Assembly: GCA_033032865.1 (NCBI GenBank)
Contig: JAWHQI010000004.1
Location: 27,882,001 to 27,946,000 of the forward strand
Length of the DNA: 64,000 bases
Reading direction: 5' to 3'
Source of the DNA: Dactylorhiza incarnata
Taxonomy: Eukaryota > Streptophyta > Magnoliopsida > Asparagales > Orchidaceae
Below are positions 36,268 to 47,268 of the stretch, piece after piece; positions within the stretch are counted from its first letter, which is position 1, and every line of letters begins with the position of its first letter. Under the pieces are notes generated by a model, which ran no database searches, was not told the DNA's origin, and saw only the letters and a program-made list of their open reading frames with translations. The position numbers and the translations under genes are program-made.

Positions 36268-38359
36268 TGTAACACCTCCCCTGTAATGACTATATAATAT
36301 AGGTCTGGTCGGGACCCCACAACATATAACCGCCACAGTTTCAGTATTAAAAGATGATATATCTACCCAACTAAAAACTCAGATAACACATCGGAAACAA
36401 AACTAAGAAACACAGAGATTGTCCACAACTACAAAGGAGTAAAACCGACCTTAAGGCCTTACAAAACGAGTGTCCAAGTCATCAATCATTCAATCACAAA
36501 AAGAAATCCCAAGAAGGGAAAAACTAGCTTCCCTAAGCTACCTCGGCATGCAAGCCGGAAACAAGAAAAGACAAGTACAGAAATGCAGGAAAACAAAGTA
36601 AACACTTCATGAAGCTTTAGGCCTTTTTGTCCTGCGAGTTGGTTCCGGCCTGCGATCCTTGGCCTGCATCCAAATCACAAAGAGCGGTAAATGAGGGTCA
36701 GCTATGGCTGACCACAAATGGTGTAACAACACCCCTCCTCCCTGCCGTCCTAGCGGACCCCGGCGAACTACATCACCCTGCAAGTCAGCACTTCGTAGGC
36801 ACATGTATATAAAGAAAAACAACATAAACAACAGGCATGAGTGTCACAACCATCATCCACGTTTCTATGTTGAGCAAGTAATAAAAGGGGCCTACAAATG
36901 CAATATGAATGCAACCCGGGTTTCACCCTAGGCACCCAAAAGCGTATGAATCTAACACATCATCATACATCAATAACACAACCACGGGGTACTCGACATT
37001 TCCCCCAAAGGGCATCGTAGCCCAAGGCCAAGAACTCACGTTGTGACACATTGCGCCTGGCCCACCATGCCATCGGGCTTGTCAAGTAGCTCACATGTTC
37101 TAGCTGCCAACATTGCGCACAGCACAACCACGGGGTACTCAACACTTCCACCAAAGGGCATCGTAGCCCAAGGCCAAGAGCTCACACTGTGACCCACCGC
37201 GCCTGACCCACCATGCCATCGGGCTTGTCAGACAGCTCACATGCTCTTGCCGCCAACACCGAAGGGACTTTTCCTGTCGGGACACTCTCCACACATGAAT
37301 TCCGGCATTCATGGGATAGCCAGCCGACCACAAAGACCAAATCACACCTTCGCACAACACTAGGCATCACACGCCTCATAACACGCACATTATTTTCCCT
37401 GCCCAAAAACCAACATTCGTTAACATACAAACCTACAAGGGCATCACGACGACGAATTTGCCGTATTCGGATTTCTAGCAAAACCCCTAAAATGCGCATC
37501 AATCAACATCACCGAATCGAACCAACGGTCGCGAATCCGGCTTCAACCACAATGCCTAGTCCACTAACGGAGTGGATTTCTAGTGCAAATCTTGTCGGGG
37601 ACGGACTCAATCAACCCGATGGTTCCACTTGAGCCAAGGCGACCTGGATCCCTCTCACTCGACGGATCCGGTGCCAAAATGCAGAAACAATAAGAGAGGA
37701 AAAAGGGATGCCATGCACGCATCCTAAAGACCGGGAGGAGAAATGTCGTTACCTTTTGAGATTTCCTCCTAGCCATGGGAAACTTGCACAAGAATGGAGG
37801 AGAAGAAGCGCCTCGACGTCCCCTACGCGCTGCTGGTCTCGGATCGGCGAACGAAGCTCTGAAGCTCCAACAAGGGCGGGAACTAGCTCTCTTCCTCCTC
37901 CAAGCCCCTCCTCTCTCTCAAGCCCTCAAAACCCAAAAAAAAAAGGAATGATGAAAGGAAACCTTCTCAGCCCTACATAGGGTTCTCCCACGAACCCCTC
38001 ACAGCCATCCGATCAAGATCTAAACCAAACGGATGCCCCGATTAGCTATTTACGAATCTGGTTCCGTCAGCTACCACGCGGAGGTAGCGCTAACGCTCTG
38101 TGCTAGCTCCGCGAACACCCTTGCCATCTCAGTGGCTCCCAGCTGAGAAGAAGAACTAACGCCAGCGGTAGGGCTATCGCCCCGCACTAGCAACAGACCT
38201 CATTTTCACTTTCTAGCCAACTTCTACTGTGCCGCGCTAGTGCCTTCGACGAAAACGCGCCCCGTCGACGATCGTCGACCTCTGGCATTTAACTACCGCC
38301 GGTGGTAGTACCTACCATCCGGCGTTAACTCGCAGAACAGCAAAAACTAGGGTGTTACA
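36268..38359 (-). repeat. 3' LTR of chromovirus F
   Basis: On minus it starts TGTAACACCC at 38359 and ends GGTGTTACA at 36268 (2.09 kb). It shares the CCCC..GTGG..GGTCAGC-type segment and GCTAGC/GGCGTTAG palindromes with the B and solo LTRs. It carries GTCGACGATCGTCGAC (38264-38279) and TTCGACGAA (38245-38253). No gene is visible inside. Confidence 0.8.
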
Positions 38360-38384
38360 ACTCCACCCCCCCCCCCCCCCCCCC
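38360..38384 (-). other. Polypurine tract of chromovirus F
   Basis: On minus, TTTTAA is followed by about 19 G and TGGAGT directly before the LTR. The AATTTC..GAGGATGAAATT motif (38392-38410) precedes it, as in Tekay/Del elements. Confidence 0.8.
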
Positions 38385-38395
38385 TTAAAAGAATT

Positions 38396-38944
38396 TCATC
38401 CTCGAAATTTCAAGAATTGAAACAGAAAACCACGATGCATACCTAATGCAAAGAGTTCCGGGAAGTCCTTCCGCATCTCTTGCTCACTCTCCCACGAGAA
38501 TTCGTCTCGCCCGCAATTGTCCCATCGCACCTTTACAAGCCTGACTTCCTTGTTACGTAACTGTCGAACTTCCGAGTCCTCCACGCAGATCGGACGAACC
38601 CTCGTCCTCAGATCCTCCATCACCGGCACCACCGCCGCTTCGACCACGACGCTTGGCTCTACCAAAGCTTTCCTTAGCACAGAGACATGGAAAACATCAT
38701 GTAATCCACTCAGCTCGACTTACAATGCCAAACGATAGGCTACTTCTCCTATACACTTCGTAACCTCGAACGGACCCAAATATCTCGGACTCAACTTCTT
38801 GAGTCACCGCATACGTGAAACGCCCTTGAACGGCTTGATCTTCAAGTATACCATGTCGCCCACTGCAAACTCCATATTTCTATGGCGCTGTTTAAAATAC
38901 TTCGCTTGCCGATCCTAAGCAACCTTCATGCGCTCCTGCATCGT
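38396..38944 (-). pseudogene. Chromovirus F integrase C-terminus and chromodomain-like tail
   Basis: Reading on minus from 38944: QERMKVA, stop, DRQAKYFKQRHRNMEFAVGD, KIKPFKGVSR, a stop, LKKLSPRYLGPFEV (the GPF module), GLHDVFHVSVLRKAL, then the tail VKVRWDNCGRDEFSWESEQEM...FPELF, which corresponds to the chromodomain-like end of Tekay elements. It is closely similar to the end of pol in element B. The upstream part is cut by element D. After D, 16 bases (47253-47268) can continue the frame, then element B begins. Confidence 0.85.
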
Positions 38945-40603
38945 TGATGAGTCCTGATCATATACACATATTTGGACTCATCTAGGCCGGTTTTCTAGTC
39001 GTTTCACTGCACTTTAGCCTTGTTTCAGCTCATATTTGTCTTTCTATGCTAGGTGCACTTCTTGGCCTAATTTGGTGTGTTTTATGCTTATTCCCTTTTG
39101 ATAGCCTTATCATTTTGTTGAGTGCCACTTTCAGTGGCCTGATTAGCATTCTGTAGAAACAGGAGTCGTGCAGGTGTTCCTGGTAAAATTCTGTACAGGA
39201 ACACTGCGCACGATCACTGGTTCGATTGCGCACGATCACTGGTCGTGCGCCGCTGATCGTGTGCACTTAACCCTTTTTTCTGAGTTCTATCTCGGACAGT
39301 TCGCACGACCACCTGCGATAGTGCGCACGACCATCGGTCGTGCGCCACTGTTCGTGCGCACTTAACATCAATTTCATGAGTTCTGTTTCGACCAGTGCGC
39401 ACGACCACCTACAATAGTGCGCACGACCACCGATCGTGCGCGACTGGTCGTGCGAACATGGTATTTTATAAATTTCTTACTTTGCAGGCTCCACCCAGGT
39501 AGGCGCACGATCACAGAACTCCAGCGCGCACGACCACTGGTCGTGCGCCAATGACCGTGTGTACTATTTATTCCAACGCCTATAAATTGTCCTGCTCGCG
39601 ATTTAGGTCGGGCACTCCGCATTTCTGTTGTCCAGTCTGCCGTTTTCGCCCCTTCCGCCGGTTCTCCGCCCCCCTAGGCCTCCTCCATCATCCTTGAGCT
39701 CCAAGGAGAGGTTTCTAGCCCAAAGATCGCCAACATCGAGCAAGGAGATCGTGTATCGGAGTAGATTTGATCGTGACACGAAGAATACGAGCCATTGGGA
39801 GGAAGTGACAGCCCTCCTCTACCTCGGACGCAGTTGAAGGCCGAGCTTGGACGCGGATTGACAACCCAGCGATTCCAACCGTGAATCTTCGGCAAGGCTT
39901 TGGATGTGGTCGACTCCTTTACCCTCTTTTTCCTTCTTTATGTTGATGATTGTTTAAGTTAGACTCTTCTATATTTTGATGATATACACAATGAATCTTG
40001 TTATGTAATGTCTATTTCATTTGTTTGAGATTATACTATACATATGTGTTTATGAGGTGCGCCCCCATCTAATTTCCATTCCGCTTTCGTGTTCGTGTGC
40101 CGCACTAGCAATTGCTAGTGGCGTGCTTGTCGACGAGGTGCTTGCAACCCTCATCCATATGCCTACTCTTCCATCTGCCTAGCGAAGCGTGGCATCGCGG
40201 CCCGTGTAATCCATCCCGCCTAACGAAGCAGTGCGCTCAAGGCCTGCATAGTGCTATTCCGCTAGCCTACTCGTCCATCCGCCCAACAAAGTAGTGCGCT
40301 CAAGGCCTACGTAGTCTTCCATCCCGCCGAGCGAAGCTTTGCATAGCGGCATTGCATAGGAGTAGTTGTAATATTTTATTTTATTATTCACAAACCAAAT
40401 CCCTTTCATCCGCACTCCACCTATCGCTGGACTTCGATCTCAAGTCCTTCCTTGAACGTTAACTCCACCTTACTGTGTTCCTTGAGAGATTCGATACTCG
40501 GGGATTACTCCTCGTTTTATATTACTTGAACGATCGGTACACTGCCGTTTCGTGCCGCAGTCTTACTACCGCCTATAGCGGTGTGCTAATATTTGCGCCA
40601 TCA
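38945..40603 (+). repeat. Element D 5' LTR
   Basis: It starts TGATGAGTCC and ends GCGCCATCA. GCGCACGACC/GGTCGTGCGC palindromes fill 39205-39565, followed by TATAAATT (39581-39588). It is related to the C LTR but longer. Confidence 0.9.
39581..39588 (+). promoter_or_regulatory. TATA box of element D 5' LTR
   Basis: TATAAATT lies about 20 bases after the last palindrome half site. The 3' LTR copy is at 46230-46237. Confidence 0.6.
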
Positions 40604-40819
40604 AGTTTTTGGCGCCGTTGCCGGGGAACTACAGTCGTGTGAGTTTTCTGGAGAGGGAGAACCTGAGAGAGAAGCCCTGCCATTTGTAAATTGCATTCCT
40701 TTGTTTTATTTCCTCGTATTTTGTTTCCTGTTTTATATTAGGTTGCTTTAGTAATTATTGTTAGGTGTGGTATTTCGCACAATAGTGTTTCTCTTTTTGA
40801 ATCGTTTTATCTTCGCACT

Positions 40820-42055
40820 ATGTGGGCACATCTTAATATCCGTTGTCGTTGGTGTAGAGATACTTCCCACTCTAGTGATGAATGCCCTACGGAGAATAGT
40901 AGGCATAATTCTTATAGCCCAGCACATGGCGCACCGACTTCGTCTGGTACTCCATATGGTGCGCGTAAGTCTTATGGCTACTCTGTTGAGCCTTTACCGT
41001 CATTATTCTTTTCGGCTTCAGCCCCCGCTGTGCCAAAGAAGCCCGCAAGGCAGTGCCGGTTTTGTCGGAGCACTGATCATGTCTTGAAAGACTGTGTCGA
41101 GTATCTTCGCCAATTGGACGAGGATGATGAGCCGGATATCCGGATCATCCCAACTCCTAACTCTGGCGGCACACCTTCAACATCCGGTTATGTGTCTTTG
41201 TCACCTTCACATCTTGAAGGGTATGGTATGGACCCGGTCACCGGATGTGCGGCTGATCTATGCACCGACATTGCTGAGCCTATTCTCCATGTACATCCAC
41301 CACCTCTAGTGGATTCGATTCTTTGTGAGGAGTTGGTGCTCGACTTTTACCCGAGCACTATTCTTCCCCCTGTTGTGCATACTACATTCGTCTCTGACGA
41401 CATTGTCGATGATGTCTCACAAGAGGAGGCTGTTGATCTGAGTGTTGTGCCTACTCCTATGGAGGAGGACAACCTTCTAGGTGAAGAGGAGTTTACCTCA
41501 GCACCGGTGGAGGAAGTCCAAATCCTAAGCCTGGCCACCGTTGATCCCGCTGAACCTTGTAGCATTGATGACAATGCAAACATTTTTTCACTTCCCCAAC
41601 CTGATGGGAGTTAGACCGGGATCACTCCCCCGTTTGATTTTTATTTAAGTCATTCTTCTTCTTTATTTCTTGATCCCCCTTCTTTATCCGATCCTGTGCA
41701 GGTCGAGTCTTCACAGGTACTTCAGGAGGGCTTGGAGCACGATGCTCAAGTCAATGATGCAAGCATCCTCTCATGTGAGGAGGCTGATTCCCCCTCCGTA
41801 GAGGAAGCTCCACTCATTGTCATTTCCACCTGCCACCTCCCTGTTGATGACACCTTGCTAGGCAAGGATGTGTTTGGTGAGTTGAGTGAGGATATCTCCT
41901 CCTCTTCTTATTTTCTGTTTCCTCTACCTGCGTTATGTAGGTATTATCATTTGGGTAGAGGAGTAACTGTTTTGTCACTGTATCGGTACCTGTTACCGAC
42001 ACGCGTATTAGAACAGTTACTTGTTCATTTCATTTTTCATACGCCCATTAGCTAG
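40820..42055 (+). pseudogene. Gag-like protein with two zinc knuckles, element D (one stop)
   Basis: The frame runs from ATG 40820 (MWAHLNIRC) to the stop at 42053-42055, interrupted once by TAG (41612-41614) where element C has GAG. Two CCHC knuckles are complete: residues 9-22 (CRWCRDTSHSSDEC) and 79-92 (CRFCRSTDHVLKDC). The middle is acidic. The end (VESSQVLQEGLEH, PSVEEAPLIV, LLGKDVFGELSEDISSSSYFLFPLP) matches the C protein. The N-terminal half, including MWA and both knuckles, matches element A. D therefore links the A and C proteins. No enzyme domain follows. Confidence 0.8.
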
Positions 42056-42229
42056 AACCTTTAGTTTTTGAATAAGTCGTGCTGGGATGACATTAACCCC
42101 AGCAGTTATCTTTCTTTTTCCTGAATTTTATTTTTCTTCTAGCTTAGTTAAGTTGTTCATAAGGTTGTGATTGTCTCGCTGCATGCGCTGAACCCTATTT
42201 GTACGCATAATGCACGATGGATTGTGTTT

Positions 42230-42440
42230 TCACTACAAATTTGGCTGCCCGAAAATTCCCTTTGCGCACAACCATTGATCGTGTGCATTACTTATCGCGC
42301 ACGACCACTGGTCGTGCGATCGGCCCATATTATTATAAAACCCGATTCGCCCGAGCTATCTGCGCACATTTTAGGTTTCTGCTTTCGGGGTTCGTTCGCT
42401 GCTGTTCGTGCGCCGCTCCACTTGGTATCCCGCTGATCGT
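42230..42440 (+). other. Captured LTR-like fragment inside element D
   Basis: This stretch repeats LTR vocabulary inside the interior: CGCACAACC..GATCGTGTGCA, CGCGCACGACCACTGGTCGTG, then ATTATAAAACCC (TATA-like), then TTCGTTCGCTG and CCGCTGATCGTGCG. It directly precedes the second ORF. It looks like the U3/R end of a related LTR that came in together with that ORF. Confidence 0.55.
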
Positions 42441-42589
42441 GCGTGCCGCCTCTCCTCCGGTGAGTTCCGTGTCCTCCTCCCCTTTCTTATCCGCCTATTG
42501 CTACCATAAATGCGGGAGATCGTCACTCCGCCAAGACCTACCGTCGCTCAGGTTGGGCCTCTGCATCGCCGGCCCAGATCTTGGCATGT

Positions 42590-43783
42590 ATGGGTAAATT
42601 CTCAAAGGATGTGCACACCCGGCGCTACAACTCGCTAAAGGATAAGCCGTTTCTCTCTCAGAGATTGGTAGATTGGAATGAGCTTAGCTCAATCGGAGAC
42701 AATGGAGTTTTGAGGGAGGCCGTCCTCCTCCGCTACTCGTTCGATCACTAGAGTAAGGTGTTTGAGTGCGATGATCTTGGCTACAAAGAGCTCACCTTAG
42801 AGTTCCTTTCGACGTTCGAGTGGGAGGTGATGCCCTCCGGTTGCCGGCCGCCAACATGCTCTTTCCGAATTATGGGGAGTGTCGTCACATTGTCTTTGCC
42901 GGAGCTCGTTGTACACGCAGGCTTCTACACTGAAGCGGAGGCTGCTGCGATCAATTTTCAGAATACGGATGTCTCCTTCCCTGACGGCGTCACCCCGCGT
43001 GCCACGTGGTGTGCTCTCACGGGACGGGACGAAGAGTATGTGGCCAGGAATAGTAAATCCACCTGGATCGTCGCGCCTGCACTCCGATTCTTGCAGCATG
43101 TCCTTAGTCATTCTCTTGTCGCCCGAGCTCTCAGTCAGAACGTCGTGGGGTGGCAAGATTTGATCTCTTTATATAGTATGGAATTCCGGCAGCCCGTGCA
43201 TCTGGGCTACATGCTTTCTTTCTTCTTCCATCACGAGGCCACCTACGGTCTCACTGGTGCCATTGGTGGTGCCAATTTTATCACACGCATTGCAAAGGGA
43301 TTGGGGGTTTGGAGTCAGCTGCCTCCAATGGTGCATGTGACTGCGCCCTCCTTCATCACCAGGGCCACCATGGTGAGCTTTCATCTACTTCGGGTCGTGG
43401 GGAAGAAGAGTAGCAGGAGTTTTGTGGTCGTGATGCCGGGTGATGCGCCTAGGGAGAGGCGTGATGATGAGGAGCATGGAGAGACGGCTGAGCCACCGAC
43501 TACTCACCGTGAGATAGCCCTCCCGCATCCGCGGCGTCAGTCATTCAAGCAGGAGCGGAGACCCAAGGAGGAGGGCAATTCTTCACGAGGACAGGAGATT
43601 CCAAACGTCAACCAGCGTCTCGCCGATTTGGAAGCAAATCAGTATTGGCTGACAGACTTTGTCTACCAGCAAGCTTTGCGAGGAGGGCTGCATGTACCTC
43701 CGCCTCCTGCTCATTTTGCGTCTTCATCCAGGCGTCCTCCATCTCCTGTTATTATTCATGACACTGATAGCGACGAGGAGTGA
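42590..43783 (+). pseudogene. ATHILA ORF1-like protein in element D (one stop)
   Basis: From ATG 42590 (MGKFSKDVHTRRYNSL) the frame is open for 397 codons except TAG at 42749-42751 (after YSFDH). The block YKELTLEFLSTFEWEV, CSFRIMG, VTLSLPEL and the later LGYMLSFFFHH..., LGVWSQLPP and SFITRATM resemble the ORF-1 family of Athila retroelements, a Gag-associated region. The C-terminal third is rich in R, E and P, with a predicted coil (NVNQRLADLEANQYWL) and an acidic end (DTDSDEE). Elements A and C lack this gene. Its function is unknown. It sits after an LTR-like fragment, suggesting capture by recombination. Confidence 0.7.
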
Positions 43784-45592
43784 TTTTTAGTCATGTGTGC
43801 GAGTCAATCACAGCCCTGTCGTGTTTTTCTTGTGTTTATTAACTATCATGTTATTTGACCAATCATCTCTTAGTATGTTTTGTATTATTATTAACATTAG
43901 TTTTGTGAATGCTCTTCTGGGCATCATTTTGGAACTTCATCTATATTATGTTCTCTTGTCTTTTTGGTGTTGTGCTTACTTTACTCGCAGGAGCAGTGAT
44001 TTTTCGGGCAGGGAACCTGGTGATTTTCAGAATTTAATGCCAATTCTTCCGGTATGCTCACTTCTGAGCATGGGGTACACTCTTCCTTTTCTCCTTAGTT
44101 GAATTTTATAGGATCATATTTTAGATTATGCTTTCACGTAAGTCTGGGGGAGAGTGAGAACCATGCACGTGCACGCACGCACGCATTCCGGTAGTATTAT
44201 TATTTTAGATTTTAGTTTATTTCAGTTTATAAGTTTTTCATATGCACTGCACACCACTACACCCACTTGAGCGTGTGCTTAGCTGTGTGTGTGCCTCGAG
44301 TTAAACTCATTTCTTGAGCAAGATTCAGGCAAATCATCGTGCTGACTTAGGATTGTGAAACGGAGTAAAATGTTGGCTCCTGCAGTGTCCTAGTCGAGTG
44401 CTCTCGTTTCATGTAGAAATTTGAGTAGATTTAATTTTTCTGTATGCTTATAGTTTTATATTTTTCTATTTTGCGTCAATACTGTTTATTCTACTCAAAA
44501 ATGGTGAATTCGGTGTGAATCAAACGGTAGCTTAGGGATGTGTGTAGCCGGGCATTAGGTTTGCATTGCTCGAGTCGGGAGGACGGATAGTCTTTTTCGT
44601 TGGCTAAGAACTTGCCCCAAGCTATTCTCGAAGCATGGGTATAGGTTAGTTCAGTGCACGAACGTGATGTAGGCCTTCATTTTGGCCCGGTTGAGCTTTG
44701 TACCAATCCTAATGTCTTATCCTCGTTAGCCCCGTTGTGCCTACCCCTTCTTTTGATTCAGCTCCACCATTATTTCACCAAAGCCTCATAGTCGATCCTA
44801 GTCGCGCACCCAAGTCGAGCTTTAGTATTTTATATATTCATTCAGGGTGTTGATGTGGTGAATATTTTTGTGAAAATGTGGATGTGCTTCAATGTTTAAT
44901 CTGCTGATTTTGTTGTGAAAAGAAAAGAAAAAAAATAGAAAAGAGAAAAAGAAAATTGAAAAAAAATGGATAAAGAAAGAAAAAGTTTAATTGAAAATAA
45001 TTGTTGATTTGTATTTGGGAGTGGGCAGTGCACACACCCATTGTTAAAAAGTTAAGTCTGGGGGTGTGGTGTACTCGCATATATTTGGGTTAATGGATAG
45101 ATTATTTTTTGTTTATGCTAGCTCATTTGGGTTTGGTGCGTAGCCTCCATGTTTATCCTTGTTTACCTCATTGAAACCCAAGCCCCATCTTCACCTAAAG
45201 TCCTACTGATTCGTGAGTGAGCCAAACCAGTGCCGTGGAGAGTGCGAACAGGCAAGCCTATGGTCACCGACATTGGTGGATTCCTTTGGAGGTTGTCCTG
45301 AGCCCCGATCTTTGGCAATGCTCACCTTTGCGATTAGTTTATTTTCTCCCTACGCGTGACCGGATGATTCGCCGTGATTCTATTTTTGAGTAGTAATAAA
45401 TTTTTGATACGCATTTGAGAAAAGTACAAACTGTTATGCATACTTAGAAATTTCCTCTGTTATTTTTTTATGCGTGCGAGCACGCGACTTCGCATGGTAC
45501 TCGGTGTCGCAATTTCTCTATTAGCTAGTTGTTTTTCCCCGTCTGCTTAGATTTTGTTTGCTCGGGACGTGCAAACAGGTAAGTCTGGGGTG
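43784..45592 (+). other. Element D interior, 3' non-coding block
   Basis: It holds the hairpin 44054-44071, polypurine-like motif AAGTCTGGGGGAGAG (from 44140), TGCACGTGCA (about 44165), the purine tract (44917-44990), second motif AAGTCTGGGGGTG (45054-45066) and terminal tract (45581-45592). The order matches A and C. No gene is visible. Confidence 0.72.
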
Positions 45593-47247
45593 TGATGAGT
45601 CCTGATCACATACACATATTTGGACTCATCTAGGCCAGTTTTCTAGTCGTTTCACTGCACTTTAGCCCTGTTTCAGCTCATATTTGTCTTTCTATGCTAG
45701 GTGCACTTCTTGGCCTAATTTGGTGTGTTTTATGCTTATTCCCTTTTGATAGCCTTATCATTTTGTTGAGTGCCACTTTCAGTGGCCTGATTAGCATTTC
45801 TGTAGAAACAGGAGTCGTGCAGGTGTTCCTGGTAAAATTCTGTACAGGAACACTGCGCACGATCACTGGTTCGATTGCGCACGATCACTGGTCGTGCGCC
45901 GCTGATCGTGTGCACTTAACCCTTTTTTCTGAGTTCTGTCTCGGACAGTGCGCACGACCACATGCGATAGTGCGCACGACCACTGGTCGTGCGCCACTGT
46001 TCGTGCGCACTTAACATCAATTTCATGAGTTCTGTTTCGACCAATGCGCACGACCACCTACGATAGTGCGCACGACCACCGGTCGTGCGCGAATGGTCGT
46101 GCGAACATGGTATTTTATAAATTTCTTACTTTGCAGGCTCCACCCAGGTAGGCGCACGATCACAGAACTCCAGCGCGCACGACCACTGGTCGTGCGCCAA
46201 TGACCGTGTGCACTGTTTATTCCAGCGCCTATAAATTGTCCTGCTCGCGATTTAGGTCGGGGACTCCGCATTTCTGCTGTCCAGTCCGCCGTTTTCGCCC
46301 CTTCCGCCGGTTATCCGCCCCCCTAGGCCTCCTTCATCATCCTTGAGCTCCAAGGAGAGGTTTCTAGCCCAAAGATCGCCAACGTCGAGCAAGGAGATCG
46401 TGTATCAGAGTAGATTTGATCGTGACACGAAGAAGACGAGCCATTGGGAGGAAGTGACAGCCCTCCTTTACCTCGGGCGCAGTTGAAAGCCGAGCTTGGA
46501 CGCGGATTGACAACCCAGCGATTCCAACCGTGAATCTTCGGCAAGGCTTCGGATGTGGTCGACTCCTTTACCCTCTTTTTTCTTCTTTATGTTGATGATT
46601 GTTTAAGTTAGACTCTTCTATATTTTGATGATATACACAATGAATCTTGTTATGTAATGTCTATTTCATTTGTTTGAGATTATACTATTCATATGTGTTT
46701 ATGAGGTGCGCCCCCATCTAATTTCCATTCCTCTTTCGTGTTCGTGTGCCGCACTAGCAATTGCTAGTGGCGTGCTTGTCGACGAGGTGCTTGCGACCCT
46801 CATCCGTATGCCTACTCTTCCATCTGCCTAGCGAAGCGTGGCATCGCGGCCCGTGTAATCCATCCCGCCTAACGAAGCAGCGCGCTCAAGGCATGCATAG
46901 TTCGATTCCTCTAGCCTACTCGTCCATCCGCCCAACGAAGTAGTGCGCTCAAGGCCTACGTAGTCTTCCATCCCGCCGAGCAAAGCTTTGCATAGCGGCA
47001 TTGCATAGGAGTAGTTGTAATATTTTATTTTATTATTCACAAACCAAATCCCTTTCATCCGCACTCCACCTATCGCTGGACTTCGATCTCAAGTCCTTCC
47101 TCGAACTTAAACTCCACCTTACTGTGTTCCTTGAGAGATTCGATACTCGGGGATTACTCCTCGTTTTATATTACTTGAACGATCGGTACACTACTGTTTC
47201 GTGCCGCAGTCTTACTACCGCCTATAGCGGTGTGCTAAGATTTGCGC
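45593..47247 (+). repeat. Element D 3' LTR
   Basis: It starts TGATGAGTCC after the polypurine tract and parallels the 5' LTR throughout (palindromes 45850-46215, TATA 46230). Its last bases have diverged, so the exact end is uncertain by about five bases. Confidence 0.85.
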
Positions 47248-47268
47248 AATGATCTCGCAAGCATCCGC

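Larger units (their letters stand above)
38945..47247 (+). mobile_element. Element D: non-autonomous Athila-type element with an extra ORF
   Basis: LTRs 38945-40603 and 45593-47247 bound a 5-kb interior with primer site (40610-40627), gag-like frame, an ATHILA-ORF1-like frame and the shared 3' block. It lies in the minus-strand integrase of F. The 3' LTR end is degenerate (GCGCAATGA where the 5' LTR has GCGCCATCA). Flanks ATCGT (38940-38944) and ATGAT (47248-47252) may be a decayed duplication; removing one copy restores a continuous F reading frame. Confidence 0.82.

Noticed and set aside
37213..37632. 139-codon plus frame in the F LTR
   Set aside because: It lies in a minus-strand LTR and has no family resemblance.
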